Shown one piece after another: positions 26,916 to 37,502 of a stretch of DNA of 64,000 nt. How positions within the stretch are numbered: the first letter of the stretch is position 1; every line of letters begins with the position of its first letter. Source of the DNA: Rhodopirellula baltica (GTDB taxonomy: Bacteria > Planctomycetota > Planctomycetia > Pirellulales > Pirellulaceae). The stretch lies in NCBI GenBank assembly GCA_002901265.1, contig PPHI01000094.1, positions 62,001 to 126,000 of the forward strand, read 5' to 3'. The notes beneath the pieces were generated by a model. It did no database searches and was not told the DNA's origin. It saw only the letters and a list, made by a program, of their open reading frames with translations. Made by a program: the position numbers and the translations under genes.

Positions 26916-28531
26916 ATGTCTTCCGCCGAGCTACCGAACTTCGAATCGACGCATCAACAAGCCGTCGCGACCAGTCTATCGGACAGTCTGCTTGACCGTG
27001 TCCTCGACTACTCGGTCGACGCCGTCTCGACCGCAAAGTCGCGTGGACCGGCGTCTGCCGAAACCAAACCGCCCAAGCGGTCATCGAAAGTTCCGTCCGA
27101 TTCCTTGGCGCGGTTTCTACAGTCGAAAACCGTTGGCGAGGCTCTCGACCGCTGGCTCGGAAGCGACTGGCGTGACAAAGACGATCCGGCCCAGCGTGAT
27201 CGGCTTCTTCGGCGTTTGGCAGCGAGATCGCACAGATCGATCAATGGCTCAATGACCAAGTCAACGTGATCTTGCACCATCCCCGATTCCAAAAGTTGGA
27301 ATCGTCATGGCGAGGATTACAGTTCATCGTCAATCGCGCGGATCTCGAAAGCGACCCGATGATTAAAATCCGCGTGCTATCGGCGCGTTGGAAAGAACTC
27401 GAGAAAGACTTCGATCGCAGCATCGAATTCGACCAGAGCACCGTCTTCAAAAAAATCTATGAAGATGAATTCGGCTCTCCCGGTGGCGAGCCATTTAGCG
27501 TGCTGGTCGGTGATTACGACATCTATCCGAAGGTCTCCGCAGAACGCACGACCGACGATTTATTTGTCTTGCGGTCACTCGCCGGCGTCGCGGCGAGTTC
27601 GTTTTGTCCTGTCCTGCTCGCCGCGAGTCCGGCCCTGTTGGACTTGGAAAGCTTCAGCGATTTGCAAGTCACACGCGATCACGCCGGACGGTTGTCGCGG
27701 CCGGACTATTTGAAATGGAATGCGATCCGCGACGACGAAGACTCGCGGTTCGTCGGGATGGTGCTGCCTCGAATCCTGATGCGTGGCCCCTACGAAGACG
27801 ACGGAACTCGTGTCGACCGATTCCTGTTTCGCGAGGACGTGACACATCCCAGCGGCAATCAGTATTTGTGGGGCAACCCGGCCTATGCCTATGTCTCGGT
27901 GTTGATGCGATCGTTCGCCAACAGCGGCTGGCTGGCTGACATTCGTGGGCTTCGCCAAGACGTCGAAGGCGGCGGCTTGGTCGCGGACTTGCCCGCGCTG
28001 TCGTTCCCGACCGATTCGAAAGGCGTCATCCCCAGACCGATCACCGAGATCGCGGTCAGTGATTCGCTAGAACGACAACTCAGCGAATTGGGCATGCTGC
28101 CAATCTGCGATTGCAAAGACACACCAATGGGCGTCTTTGCCAGCGGACAATCGCTGCAGCGACACAAGACATACGACAGTCTTGAAGCGACGACCAACGC
28201 AAAGATCAGCACGATGCTGCCGTACATTTTGACGGTGTCACGTTTTGCCCACTACGTCAAAGTCATCGCCCGAACGAAAACCGGGTCGTTCGCCACCGCC
28301 GAAGATTTGGAGCGGATGTTGCACGACTGGATCATCGAATATGTGACGGCGGACCGCGAAGCCAGCGAAGACGTCAAGAGCCGAAAACCGTTGCGTGAAG
28401 CATCGATCACTGTTCAGCCCGATCCCAGTAATCCGGGCGGTTTTTATTGTATGATGCGTCTCGCGCCACACTATGAGTTGGACGAAATGGTTGGTAGCAT
28501 CCGATTACAAACACGCATCGGACGTTCGTAA
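26916..28531 (+). pseudogene. second TssC-like gene, frameshifted by one missing base
   Basis: Two overlapping frames together encode a TssC paralogue of about 538 residues. The first (26916-27269) gives an N-terminal part ending RDRLLRRLAAR before running out of homology. The second continues through FGSEIAQIDQWLNDQ and HHPRFQKLESSWRGLQFIV to the end, with TssC blocks [32 protein letters not shown] and YELDEMVGSIRLQT. One extra G at the GG of 27218-27219 restores a continuous frame (total length is 3n+2). As it stands, translation could restart at a GTG at 27266 that overlaps the first frame's stop and would give the C-terminal 421 residues. Second TssC copies occur in some T6SS loci. Real mutation or base-calling error cannot be separated here. 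Confidence 0.85.
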
Positions 28532-28624
28532 CGGGCTACCAACTTTAGACGCCACCGATTCCATTGCATGGTCGCCGCATTTCGTTCAACGACGCGGCCG
28601 TTCTACCTTTGAAGGATTCCACCG

Positions 28625-29437
28625 ATGACATCGACACCCATGGAGTTGTACGAAGCCGGGCAACTGGACGAAGCGATGGAAGCGTCGTTACAACTCGTTA
28701 AGTCAAAACCTGCTGACGTCGGTTTGCGTTTCCAATTGGCCGAACTGTCGTGCATCGCCGGCAATCTGGAACGGGCCGATAAACAACTCGACACCGTGTC
28801 CAATCAAGACGCCCAGGCCGCGATCGGAGCGGCTCTGTTAAGGCAACTGGTACGTGCCGAAACCGCCCGCCGCGAGTGCTTTTACGAAGGCCGCGTGCCC
28901 GAATTCCTAGGCGACCCGTCCGACCGGTTGAAAGCTCATCTGAGTGCGCTGACGTTTTACCGTGACGGCCAAATCGATGCTGCGGCCAAAGAACTGGAAC
29001 CGCTGATCGAACAACCGGTTTTAAACCAGCCCATCGAAGTCAACGGCAACGTGGTCGACGACATCCGTGACTTGGATGACTTGCTGGCGCCAGTGCTGGA
29101 GGTCTACACCACGACGGGCAAGTACTTTTGGGTGGACTGGAATCAGATCCTGACATTAGACGTCCGCGCCCCCGAGCGGCCGTTCGATTTGCTGTGGCGA
29201 CAAGCGACCCTTTCGATCGAATCCGGCCCCGACGGCGAAGTTTACCTACCGGCGATTTACCTGGAGCCTGAAAAATCGGCGACGGCTGACGCCGGATTGC
29301 GACTCGGTCGTGGGACCGATTGGTTCGACACCGAAAAAGGCATCGTGCGTGGACGCGGGCAACGAATGTTGCTTGTCGGTGACCAAGACATGCCGATCAT
29401 GGAACTGCAATCGATCCAGCGAAAAGAACCTGCCTAG
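28625..29437 (+). CDS. T6SS accessory protein TagJ/ImpE
   Basis: Protein of 270 residues of the ImpE/TagJ family, which binds the TssB N-terminus in some systems and modulates sheath handling. It opens with a TPR-like region (LYEAGQLDEAMEASLQLVKS, then VGLRFQLAELSCIAGNLERA), followed by the family signature LVRAETARRECFYEGRVPEF and a C-terminal beta-rich domain (ERPFDLLWRQATLSIE and EVYLPAIYL). AAGGA precedes the ATG at 28625. It is 2 bp from the start of tssE, so the two are one transcript. Confidence 0.9.
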   Translation: MTSTPMELYEAGQLDEAMEASLQLVKSKPADVGLRFQLAELSCIAGNLERADKQLDTVSNQDAQAAIGAALLRQLVRAETARRECFYEGRVPEFLGDPSDRLKAHLSALTFYRDGQIDAAAKELEPLIEQPVLNQPIEVNGNVVDDIRDLDDLLAPVLEVYTTTGKYFWVDWNQILTLDVRAPERPFDLLWRQATLSIESGPDGEVYLPAIYLEPEKSATADAGLRLGRGTDWFDTEKGIVRGRGQRMLLVGDQDMPIMELQSIQRKEPA

Positions 29438-29439
29438 TC

Positions 29440-29934
29440 ATGTCACGCGTCCCCAATGACCGCCCGTTGATTCCCAGTGTTCTCGATCGTTTGATCGATC
29501 TGGAACCGCATCGGCAAAGCGAAGTGCCGATGAACCGGACTCAGGTGCTGTCACAGATGAAGGAAAGCGTTGGCCGCGATCTGCAAGCTCTGCTTAACAC
29601 TCGCTGTCGAGCGACGTCCTGGCCGGACGACTTGAAGGAACTCGAACGGTCGATCTTTGCGTACGGGATTCCCGATTGCGTCGGTATCAGCACCGGTTCT
29701 CGCGAGCAGCAGGAAATGCTTCGCAAAATGATGACGCGTGCGATCGAAGTCTTTGAGCCGCGTCTTACCAAAGTACGCGTCCAACTGGCCGATACGAACG
29801 ATCCCGCCGACCGAGCGCTGCGGTTCCGAATCGATGCCATGCTGAAAATCGATCCCGCTCCCGAACCGGTCGTCTATGACAGCGAACTGGACGCCACCAG
29901 CGGTGACTTTATGGTGAAAGGAGTGCGCCGATGA
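29440..29934 (+). CDS. tssE: T6SS baseplate wedge protein TssE (gp25-like)
   Basis: Protein of 164 residues, gp25-like baseplate component. Family blocks include SVLDRLIDLEP, SVGRDLQALLNTR, then SIFAYGIPDCVGIS, an AIEVFEPRLTKVRVQL block and a C-terminal LRFRIDAMLKIDPAPEPVVY. The last four bases overlap the ATG of tssF (ATGA), so tssE and tssF are translationally coupled. Length fits the family. Confidence 0.95.
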   Translation: MSRVPNDRPLIPSVLDRLIDLEPHRQSEVPMNRTQVLSQMKESVGRDLQALLNTRCRATSWPDDLKELERSIFAYGIPDCVGISTGSREQQEMLRKMMTRAIEVFEPRLTKVRVQLADTNDPADRALRFRIDAMLKIDPAPEPVVYDSELDATSGDFMVKGVRR

Positions 29935-31772
29935 CCGACCGTTTACTGCCGTATTACAACCAAGAGTTGCAGTTCCTGCGTCGCTTCGGTTCCGAGTTCG
30001 CCAAACAGCATCCCAAGATCGCCGCGCGGCTCCGCTTGGGCGACGAACTGAGCGAAGACCCACATGTCTCGCGAATCATCGAATCGTTCGCGCTGCTTTC
30101 TGCGCGAACGCGGCTAAAGCTGGATGATGATTTCCCAGAGATCACACAAGCATTGCTTGGAGTGCTGTATCCGCACTATCTGGCGCCGATCCCATCAACG
30201 GCGGTGGTGCAATTTGATCTCGACCCACGCCAAGCCGACTTGGTCGGCGGATACGAAATCGAAGCCGGTTCGGCGATCGAAACCGAATCAACCGAAGATG
30301 GCGTTTGCCAATACCGAACCGTTTACCCGGTGAAACTGTTTCCGATTCGCGTCTCCGCGGCGACTTACAAAGGCCAACCGTTTCAAAGTCCGCCGAGCCC
30401 GCTGTTGGGCAAAGCGGAATCGGTGTTGCATTTGGAACTCAATACGTTTCGGGAATCGGTCACGTTTGAGATGACCGAGATCGATTCGCTGCGATTCTTT
30501 ATTCGTGGCATCTCGCATGCCGCAATGGATTTGTTCGAATTGGTCCACAACGATTCGATCGAAATCCTGATCGCCAAATCGGAACGTGATCCGAATCCCA
30601 TCCGCTTGTCCAAAGACAATTTACGGATGATCGGATTTGATACGGACCAATGCATCTTCCCTCAAGAGGCACGAACGTTTAACGGCTATCGCTTGTTAAC
30701 GGAATACTTTGCGGCGCCCGAAAAATTCATGTTCTTTGACGTGGCCGGTATCCGCAAAGAAATGCTCAGCGGGTTTGGCAATACAATGCATTTGTTTGTG
30801 TTGATTAAACGCCACGTCAGTTCCGTCGAACAGTTTGTCGATTCGGAAACGGTTCGATTGGGATGTGCGCCAATCGTCAATTTGTTCGAACACCGCTGCG
30901 AACCGATCCGCGTCGGCCATGCGACGCACGAATACCGCGTGGTCCCCGACGCACGGCAACCGCGTGCATTCGAGGTCCACTCGATCGAAAGCGTCAAGGC
31001 GATCGATAGCGACCGACCGGAGCGTGATTTTCACCCGTTTTATTCAATTCGTCATGCGGGTGAACAACGCGATCGACGCGGCTTTTATCACACGCACCGG
31101 CGTCGCAGTGACTTCAGTGGCGGGACGCAAGATTCCGCTTCGGAAGTTTACTTGTCGCTGGTCGATCTGGACTTCAATCCCGATGAAAGCGACGGCACAG
31201 TCCTAGATATTCGGGCGTTGTGTTCGAGTCGTAATCTGCCGCAACGCTTGGAGTTTGGCGGCGGCAGACCGGCGATGTCACTCGTCAATGGCGGACCGTT
31301 GCTGCCACCGAAGTGTGTGACCCAGCCACGCGTCCCGTTGCGTCCACCTTTGGAAAAAGGCACTTATTGGCGATTGATCAGTCACCTTTCGCTCGGCCAT
31401 ATCTCGCTGTTCGATCAGCGTGAGGGGGCCAGTGCGATTCGTGAAATCCTGGGGCTTTACGAGTACATCGGAAAAGGCGATGCACAACAACGCATCGATT
31501 CAATTCGGTCCGTCGTCTGTTCGCCCAGTGTGGCAAGATGCAAGGCGCCGACCGGCGGTTTGGCGATGTGTCGTGGCCTGGATCTGGAATTGACGATCGA
31601 CGAAGAGAAACTCAGCAGCGGTGGCGCGTACTTGCTGGGTTGTGTCTTGGAACGTTTTTTTGGCTTGTACGCTTCGATTAATTCTTTCACCCGAACGACA
31701 CTGCGCAGCAGTTTAAGAGAACAGGAAATCGCACGATGGCCGGCGCGGTCGGGAAGACAAGAGTTTCTGTAA
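29931..31772 (+). CDS. tssF: T6SS baseplate protein TssF
   Basis: Protein of 613 residues, main baseplate wedge component with TssG and TssK. It begins LLPYYNQELQFLRRFGSEFA, the usual TssF opening, followed by HPKIAARLRL and DPHVSRIIESFALLSARTRL. Other family landmarks are LLGVLYPHYLAPIPSTAVVQF and, near the C-terminus, GAYLLGCVLERFFGLYASIN. It overlaps tssE by 4 bp and tssG by 37 bp, which fixes the operon order tssE-tssF-tssG. Confidence 0.96.
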   Translation: MTDRLLPYYNQELQFLRRFGSEFAKQHPKIAARLRLGDELSEDPHVSRIIESFALLSARTRLKLDDDFPEITQALLGVLYPHYLAPIPSTAVVQFDLDPRQADLVGGYEIEAGSAIETESTEDGVCQYRTVYPVKLFPIRVSAATYKGQPFQSPPSPLLGKAESVLHLELNTFRESVTFEMTEIDSLRFFIRGISHAAMDLFELVHNDSIEILIAKSERDPNPIRLSKDNLRMIGFDTDQCIFPQEARTFNGYRLLTEYFAAPEKFMFFDVAGIRKEMLSGFGNTMHLFVLIKRHVSSVEQFVDSETVRLGCAPIVNLFEHRCEPIRVGHATHEYRVVPDARQPRAFEVHSIESVKAIDSDRPERDFHPFYSIRHAGEQRDRRGFYHTHRRRSDFSGGTQDSASEVYLSLVDLDFNPDESDGTVLDIRALCSSRNLPQRLEFGGGRPAMSLVNGGPLLPPKCVTQPRVPLRPPLEKGTYWRLISHLSLGHISLFDQREGASAIREILGLYEYIGKGDAQQRIDSIRSVVCSPSVARCKAPTGGLAMCRGLDLELTIDEEKLSSGGAYLLGCVLERFFGLYASINSFTRTTLRSSLREQEIARWPARSGRQEFL

Positions 31773-32860
31773 AGCAACGGCTTGTTCGTGAACCGCACAA
31801 GTTCACGTTTTATCAAGCGGTCCGTCTGTTGTTGGCAAAGTCAACGACAACCGCTGGCGGTGCGCGTTACGGACGCATCGGGACAACCAGCAATATCCAC
31901 GACGAACCGGTGCGGTTCCAAGTCCAGCCCGCGCTCAGCTTTGCCCCCAGCGAAGTGATCTCGGTCGCCGCGCGTCAATCGGACAACGAAGACGACATCA
32001 ACGACGGCTTGGTCGAAATGATGGTCAGCTTTTGGGGACTGACCGGGCCGGCTGGCGCTTTGCCGACACAGTACACGCAACTGGTAATCGACCGTGTTCA
32101 CGCCAAAGACCATGCCATGCGTGCGTTCTTTGACATGTTCTCTCACCGCCAGCTGTCGTTCTTTTATCGAGCGTGGGAAAAGTATTCACTCGCCGCGGGC
32201 TATGAAACCAGCCAGCAACTTGATCGTCCACAAGCTGACTTGTTTCGTGAGGCCCTGTTATCGGTTCTTGGTCGAGGTACCGATCATGTGCGCGACCGAT
32301 TGCATGCCAGTGATGACGCCACCGTTTACTACGGCGGGATCTTTAATGACCGCCCGACTGCGGAATCATTGCGAGCGATCGTCTCGGATTACCTCGGTTT
32401 GCCAGCCAAAGTGATCTCGATGTTTGGCCAATGGTTGGTGCTGCCACCGGCGGAATGTTCGCGGTTGGGTGCCGAACTGGGGCACTGTATGGTCGGCACC
32501 GACACGATCCTTGGCGGCAAAACTTGGGACCCAGGGTCCAAGTTTCGGATTCAGATCGGCCCGGTTCGATTCGATGATTTCAAACGGTTGCTTCCGACAG
32601 GACAGACCCTGACACAAGTTTGCCAGTTCGTCCGCAGTTACGTCGGCTTGGAATTTGACTTTGACCTTCAAGTCATCTTGATGGCGGAAGAGATCCCGAG
32701 CTGCCAGCTCTCGTCGGCGAACGAGACCAAACAAGACGACAATCGTCCACACTTGGGCTGGAACACATGGCTTTGCAGCCGACCGCCGTTGCGTGACAGT
32801 GACGATGCGGTCTTTTACCACGATGGGGCACCCAACCGGGAACCTGTCGCGTCGCTTTAA
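31736..32860 (+). CDS. tssG: T6SS baseplate protein TssG
   Basis: Protein of 374 residues, baseplate wedge partner of TssF. Landmarks are FTFYQAVRLLLA near the start, EPVRFQVQPALSFAPSEV, VSFWGLTGPAGALPTQYTQL (the family hallmark) and FFDMFSHRQLSFFYRAWEKY. The start lies inside the end of tssF (37-bp overlap), and GAGAAC lies upstream. The last 50 residues are polar and not well matched to the family. tssH follows after 47 bp. Confidence 0.95.
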   Translation: MAGAVGKTRVSVKQRLVREPHKFTFYQAVRLLLAKSTTTAGGARYGRIGTTSNIHDEPVRFQVQPALSFAPSEVISVAARQSDNEDDINDGLVEMMVSFWGLTGPAGALPTQYTQLVIDRVHAKDHAMRAFFDMFSHRQLSFFYRAWEKYSLAAGYETSQQLDRPQADLFREALLSVLGRGTDHVRDRLHASDDATVYYGGIFNDRPTAESLRAIVSDYLGLPAKVISMFGQWLVLPPAECSRLGAELGHCMVGTDTILGGKTWDPGSKFRIQIGPVRFDDFKRLLPTGQTLTQVCQFVRSYVGLEFDFDLQVILMAEEIPSCQLSSANETKQDDNRPHLGWNTWLCSRPPLRDSDDAVFYHDGAPNREPVASL

Positions 32861-32907
32861 CTTTCACTTTTAAACGTCACTATTCACCAACAACGCATCA
32901 CTGACAC

Positions 32908-35652
32908 ATGGCACAGATCAACTTGAAAGAATTGGTTGGCAAGCTGAACGACACCTGTCGCGGAGCCTTGGAATCCGCGGCCGGGCTGTGCCTTTCGAGA
33001 ACCAATTACAACATCGAAATCGAACACTGGTTGTTGAAGCTGTTGGAAAACAGCCGTTCAGATTTGTCGGTCGCCTGTGCGGCGTTGGAGATCAATACCA
33101 GCGACTTGCAAAACGATTTGAACAAAGCGATCGACAAGTTCAAAACGGGCAACGGCCGTCCGCCAGCGCTTTCGCCAAACGTTGTCGACCTGATCCGCGA
33201 AGCCTGGCTGTATAGCTCCGTCGACCATGGCGCCGCGAAGGTGCGCAGCGGACATCTGTTGGTCGCACTACTGACATCGTCGTCATTGCGTTCGGTTGCT
33301 CGTGACGCGTCGGATGCCTTGGCTGGGATCAACGCCGATTCGCTTGCACAAGATTTCGCCGGTGTCCTTGCCGACAGCGAAGAAACGGATGTGCCGATGG
33401 GCGTGGGCAAGGCCCCTGCGTCCTCGTCGGCTGCTCCGGGGAAACCGGGCGTGACCAAAACTCCGGCCTTGGATCAATTCACAATCGACCTGACCGATCG
33501 CGCCCAGTCGGGGCACATCGATCCGGTCCTCGGCCGAGATCCCGAGATCCGACAGTTGATCGATATCCTGACTCGTCGTCGGCAGAACAACCCAATCCTG
33601 ACCGGCGAAGCTGGCGTTGGGAAAACGGCCGTTGTCGAAGGCTTCGCGTTACGTGTTGCCGCCGGCGATGTGCCCGAAGCGATTCGAAACATTCGGATCC
33701 ACACACTGGACCTGGGATTGTTGCAAGCGGGCGCCGGTATGAAAGGCGAATTCGAGAATCGCTTGCGTGGCGTGATCGACGAGGTCAAAGCGTCACCGGT
33801 TCCCATCGTGCTATTCATCGACGAAGCGCACACTTTGATCGGTGCCGGTGGACAAGCGGGCCAAGGCGACGCCGCCAACTTGCTCAAACCCGCCTTGGCT
33901 CGTGGCGAATTGCGTACGATCGCGGCGACGACTTGGGCCGAGTACAAAAAGTACTTTGAAAAAGACGCCGCGCTCGCTCGTCGTTTCCAAACGGTCATCG
34001 TCAACGAACCAGACGAACCGGTCGCGGTCGAGATGATGCGTGGCTTGGTCGGAACGTTGGAAAGCCATCACCGCGTTCGCATCATGAACGAAGCGGTGAT
34101 CGAAGCAGTCAAACTTTCCAAACGCTACATCTCGGGCCGCCAGTTGCCCGACAAAGCAGTCAGCTTGTTGGACACCGCATGTGCACGGATTCAGCTCAGC
34201 CAGTCGTCGACGCCGCCAGCGATCGAAGACGCACAGCGACGTCTCAGCCAGCTGGAAGTTTCAATTCGGATCCTGAAACGCGAACAGCAAACGGGCGCCG
34301 ATCATGGCGAGGCGATCGAAGCGGCTGAAGCAGAGATCGTCGAAGTGGAGAAAGAGCTCGAATCGCTTCGCAAACAATGGGACGAAGAAAAGCAGCACCT
34401 CGATACCATCGTCTCGCTGCGTAAAAAGCTCGACAAAGACGCCCCCGAACACCTCGCCGCTCCACCGGTCAACGAAACGGCGGATGCCGAATCAGAAAGT
34501 GCCGCTGACTCGGCTGAAACGCCGACTGAGGAAGAGCCGCCGACAGAGGAGCAAATCGCGCAGTGGAAATCTGAATTGGTTGCCGCCGAAGCGGAACTTC
34601 GCAAAGTCCAAGGCGAACGGCCGCTATTGTTCCCGGCGGTGGATGCCGGCGCGATCGCCGAAACCGTTGCTGCTTGGACGGGCATTCCTGTCGGACGCAT
34701 GGTCAGCAACGAAATCAACACCGTGCTGCAGCTCAAGGAACTGATGGAGCAATCCATCGTCGGCCAGTCACACGGGCTGGATCGGATCGCACAAAGCATC
34801 CGCACCAGCCGCGCGGGACTTCGTGACCCTCGCACACCAATCGGCGTGTTCCTGCTGGCGGGCACCAGCGGTGTCGGTAAAACCGAGACCGCGATCACCT
34901 TGGCGAACCTGCTTTACGGCGGCGAACAGAACATGACGACGATCAACATGTCTGAGTTCAAAGAAGAGCACAAAGTTTCGCTACTGATGGGATCGCCTCC
35001 CGGTTACGTTGGCTATGGCGAAGGCGGTGTGTTGACCGAAGCGGTTCGCCGCAAACCGTACTCGGTTGTCCTTCTGGATGAAGTCGAAAAGGCACACCCC
35101 GGCGTGCAGGACGTCTTTTACCAAGTCTTCGACAAAGGCCAGATGAAGGACGGCGAAGGTCGCGACATCGACTTCAAAAACACGGTCATCATCATGACCA
35201 CCAACGCCGGGACGGATTTGATCAAAAGCTTGTGTGCTGACGAGGACACGATGCCAGATCCGGACGGTTTCATCGAAGCCGTCTTTCCCGAGTTGCTGAA
35301 GACGTTCAAGCCAGCCTTCTTGGGCCGGGTCAGTGTGATCCCTTATTACCCGTTGAACGATGATGTGATGAGCCGGATCATCCGGCTGAAACTTGGCAAA
35401 GTAGGTCGCCGTGTCGCCGAAAGCTACGGTGCCGAATTCGAATACACCGATGCCGTCGTCGATTCAATCCGCAGCCGTTGCACCGAAGTCGACACGGGGG
35501 CTCGAAACATCGACCATATCCTGAACCGTACGATGCTGCCTGAGTTGTCCTCGCGCGTTCTATCGAGCCTTGCCGAAGGTGAAACGATCAGCAAAGTGTC
35601 GATCGATATGAAAGACGACCACTTCGAGTATCAGGTGATCAGCGAGCAATAA
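32908..35652 (+). CDS. tssH: T6SS sheath-recycling AAA+ ATPase TssH (ClpV)
   Basis: Protein of 914 residues with an N-terminal Clp_N-type domain (about 1-155), then two AAA+ modules. Walker A motifs are GEAGVGKT (about 232-239) and GTSGVGKT (about 652-659); Walker B motifs are VLFIDEAHT and [13 protein letters not shown] long coiled-coil middle domain holds an acidic Ala/Glu-rich stretch near residues 515-550. The ClpV assignment over ClpB rests on the T6SS location. It disassembles contracted sheath in the cytoplasm. Its 3' end overlaps the convergent ABC ATPase gene by 14 bp, which closes the T6SS region. Confidence 0.95.
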   Translation: MAQINLKELVGKLNDTCRGALESAAGLCLSRTNYNIEIEHWLLKLLENSRSDLSVACAALEINTSDLQNDLNKAIDKFKTGNGRPPALSPNVVDLIREAWLYSSVDHGAAKVRSGHLLVALLTSSSLRSVARDASDALAGINADSLAQDFAGVLADSEETDVPMGVGKAPASSSAAPGKPGVTKTPALDQFTIDLTDRAQSGHIDPVLGRDPEIRQLIDILTRRRQNNPILTGEAGVGKTAVVEGFALRVAAGDVPEAIRNIRIHTLDLGLLQAGAGMKGEFENRLRGVIDEVKASPVPIVLFIDEAHTLIGAGGQAGQGDAANLLKPALARGELRTIAATTWAEYKKYFEKDAALARRFQTVIVNEPDEPVAVEMMRGLVGTLESHHRVRIMNEAVIEAVKLSKRYISGRQLPDKAVSLLDTACARIQLSQSSTPPAIEDAQRRLSQLEVSIRILKREQQTGADHGEAIEAAEAEIVEVEKELESLRKQWDEEKQHLDTIVSLRKKLDKDAPEHLAAPPVNETADAESESAADSAETPTEEEPPTEEQIAQWKSELVAAEAELRKVQGERPLLFPAVDAGAIAETVAAWTGIPVGRMVSNEINTVLQLKELMEQSIVGQSHGLDRIAQSIRTSRAGLRDPRTPIGVFLLAGTSGVGKTETAITLANLLYGGEQNMTTINMSEFKEEHKVSLLMGSPPGYVGYGEGGVLTEAVRRKPYSVVLLDEVEKAHPGVQDVFYQVFDKGQMKDGEGRDIDFKNTVIIMTTNAGTDLIKSLCADEDTMPDPDGFIEAVFPELLKTFKPAFLGRVSVIPYYPLNDDVMSRIIRLKLGKVGRRVAESYGAEFEYTDAVVDSIRSRCTEVDTGARNIDHILNRTMLPELSSRVLSSLAEGETISKVSIDMKDDHFEYQVISEQ

Positions 35653-36340
35653 CTGCTTCGATTTTTCCGTCAGCCAGTTCGATTCGCTGGCTGGCGCGGG
35701 CCGCGATCGATTCGTCGTGAGTCACGACGACGAGCGACGATTGGTGGGACTGTTGAAGTGATTCCAACAGTTCCAAAATCGCTCGCCCCGATTCACTATC
35801 CAGCGCCCCTGTTGGCTCATCGGCCAGGATCAGTTTCGGATCGTTCGCGAGGGCGCGGGCGATCGCGACACGCTGACTTTCGCCACCGGACAATTGCCGC
35901 GGCAAATGTTTCTCTCGTCCCGATAGCCCCACTTGATGGAGCAAGCGGCGGGCCTTTTCGACGCGTTCCGGCTTGGCGATCGAAGATTCGAACATTGGGA
36001 TTTGAACGTTTTCGACCGCGCTCAAATTGGGAAGCAAGTAATAACGCTGAAACACGAATCCGACTTGCCGCGATCGGTAGTGATCCAAATTCATTTGCGA
36101 CAACGACTGACCGTCAAATCGCACCTCGCCAGAAGTCGGCTGATCCATCCCCCCGATCAAATTCAGGAGTGTCGACTTTCCGCTGCCACTTTTTCCAACG
36201 ATCGCAACGTGGGATCGCTGGGCGACTTCGATCGAGACATCGCGGAGCGCGTGAACATCGCCCTGGGGAAAGTATCTGGAAACGGAAACTGTCTGGATGA
36301 TCGCATCCGCGTTATCATCGGTAGAAGTTCGATCCGGCAT
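35639..36340 (-). CDS. ABC transporter ATP-binding protein (LolD/MacB type)
   Basis: Protein of 233 residues with all ABC motifs: Walker [10 protein letters not shown] (about 45-53), Q-loop [12 protein letters not shown], signature LSGGESQR (about 150), Walker [13 protein letters not shown] and H-loop VVTHD. The [19 protein letters not shown] block is typical of the LolD/MacB/FtsE group that works on lipoproteins, export or cell-envelope tasks. I start at the ATG at 36340; the longer open frame overlaps the divergent gene. No permease gene is beside it in this window, so its partner is unknown. Confidence 0.88.
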   Translation of the reverse strand: MPDRTSTDDNADAIIQTVSVSRYFPQGDVHALRDVSIEVAQRSHVAIVGKSGSGKSTLLNLIGGMDQPTSGEVRFDGQSLSQMNLDHYRSRQVGFVFQRYYLLPNLSAVENVQIPMFESSIAKPERVEKARRLLHQVGLSGREKHLPRQLSGGESQRVAIARALANDPKLILADEPTGALDSESGRAILELLESLQQSHQSSLVVVTHDESIAARASQRIELADGKIEAVIAR

Positions 36341-36377
36341 ATTGCGACGACCAGGAAGATTGAGAACGGATACCACG

Positions 36378-37334
36378 ATGGAAGATAACCATCTCTTTGC
36401 CACGGTGCGACCGGCGACACGCAAAATCCGATGTTTGTCACGATTGCCGTGGGCCGTGCTTCGGGGAGCCGTTTTGGGACTTTGGATCAGCAGCGTCGCG
36501 ATTGGGAATTCGCCCGAAGCCGCGATACCACGCCCGATTACGATCATTCCGCCTGGTTCCAAAGTGGCCTCTCCGGATCCTGATGCGACATTCAATCGAC
36601 TGATCTTGTTGGCGATCCCCAAGCTTAGCTCCGGTGATTCAAAGGACGTCAGCAGTACCGTTCGCGATGCCGCTACGAAATGCTCGTTGACGTTGATGGC
36701 TTCGGTTCAGCCTGTTCCCGCTTCGCAAAACACGGCGACGCAGTATCGCTTGGCAGACGTTGGCGCCGGGTACAGCGTCGCGACTGATCTGGGACGTCAA
36801 ATCGTTTCGTCCGCGACCGCGTCGGACCAAGGCGTCTCGCTCGGTTTTATCCCGACACAAGTGTTGCGAACGAGCGAGCAACAACTGGAGCGGGTGACGG
36901 TGGTAGGAAAGTCCGACCATGTCGCAATTTTTGACGCACCATCGATCATGCATCGCCGCGACAAGAATCAGCGTTACGTCACCAGGCACTTCGTCTACAT
37001 TGATCCCAACAGCGGTGAAGGCGCGATGCTGACTTGGCTGATGGCCCCCATCAGCGAAACCAAGACCCTCGACGCGTTCCCGATCATCGATCATCCGATC
37101 CGCATGACACCCTTTGAAACGGTCGAAAATCGACGCATTCATGTTGACGGAAACGAGTTCAACTTCCTCGGCGTTCCGAGCGAGAAAGCGTTCGGTTTGG
37201 TCGACCTTCCTCCCGGCAACGAAGTCGCATGGGACAAAGAAACGGCGCGACTTGCCGGGCGATTGTCTTATGACGCGACACAGTTGCAGTCACTTTCACA
37301 ACGATTGGCTGCGTTGCTAAACCGTGCTCGCTAG
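36378..37334 (+). CDS. hypothetical exported or membrane-anchored protein
   Basis: Protein of 318 residues, divergent from the ABC ATPase gene with 37 bp between starts. I choose the ATG at 36378; upstream in-frame starts overlap the other gene. A basic stretch is followed by a hydrophobic segment (about residues 24-42, [18 protein letters not shown]), consistent with an uncleaved anchor or an atypical signal peptide. The rest is soluble, with no recognised family, and contains [19 protein letters not shown]. The shared promoter region makes a link with the ABC ATPase possible. Confidence 0.75.
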   Translation: MEDNHLFATVRPATRKIRCLSRLPWAVLRGAVLGLWISSVAIGNSPEAAIPRPITIIPPGSKVASPDPDATFNRLILLAIPKLSSGDSKDVSSTVRDAATKCSLTLMASVQPVPASQNTATQYRLADVGAGYSVATDLGRQIVSSATASDQGVSLGFIPTQVLRTSEQQLERVTVVGKSDHVAIFDAPSIMHRRDKNQRYVTRHFVYIDPNSGEGAMLTWLMAPISETKTLDAFPIIDHPIRMTPFETVENRRIHVDGNEFNFLGVPSEKAFGLVDLPPGNEVAWDKETARLAGRLSYDATQLQSLSQRLAALLNRAR

Positions 37335-37368
37335 CCGCCGGTGTCGGTTTTTCAGCAGTGCAAGTTGA

Positions 37369-37484
37369 AGTCTAGGCTTTTGCCGATTCTTCCTGCCCGG
37401 CTCCTCGTCGACATCGCTACACCGAAAATCGGCTAAAGCCTAGACTCCAGCGAAAGGCGACACTCGAAAATCAACAGGATGCTA
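37369..37484. repeat. inverted repeat plus one arm of the roughly 120-bp element family
   Basis: Arms at 37369-37390 and 37425-37446 form a 22-bp imperfect inverted repeat (AGTCTAGGCTTTTGCCGATT type). Directly after it, 37449-37484 matches the right arm of the elements at 44421-44540 and 51382-51497 (shared core GCGACACTCGAAAATCAACA). The repeat runs into the first possible ATG of the downstream dihydroorotate dehydrogenase homologue. Confidence 0.65.
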
Positions 37485-37502
37485 GCCCCCCTTGCGATGA
37501 CG

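Noticed and set aside
27210-27270. Programmed frameshift in the second tssC
   Set aside because: No slippery heptamer is present at the shift; a single missing G explains it more simply, and two other genes show the same kind of defect.
37479-37502. pyrD start at 37479
   Set aside because: This ATG lies in the end of a dispersed repeat; the ATG at 37503 matches the usual N-terminus of class 2 enzymes.
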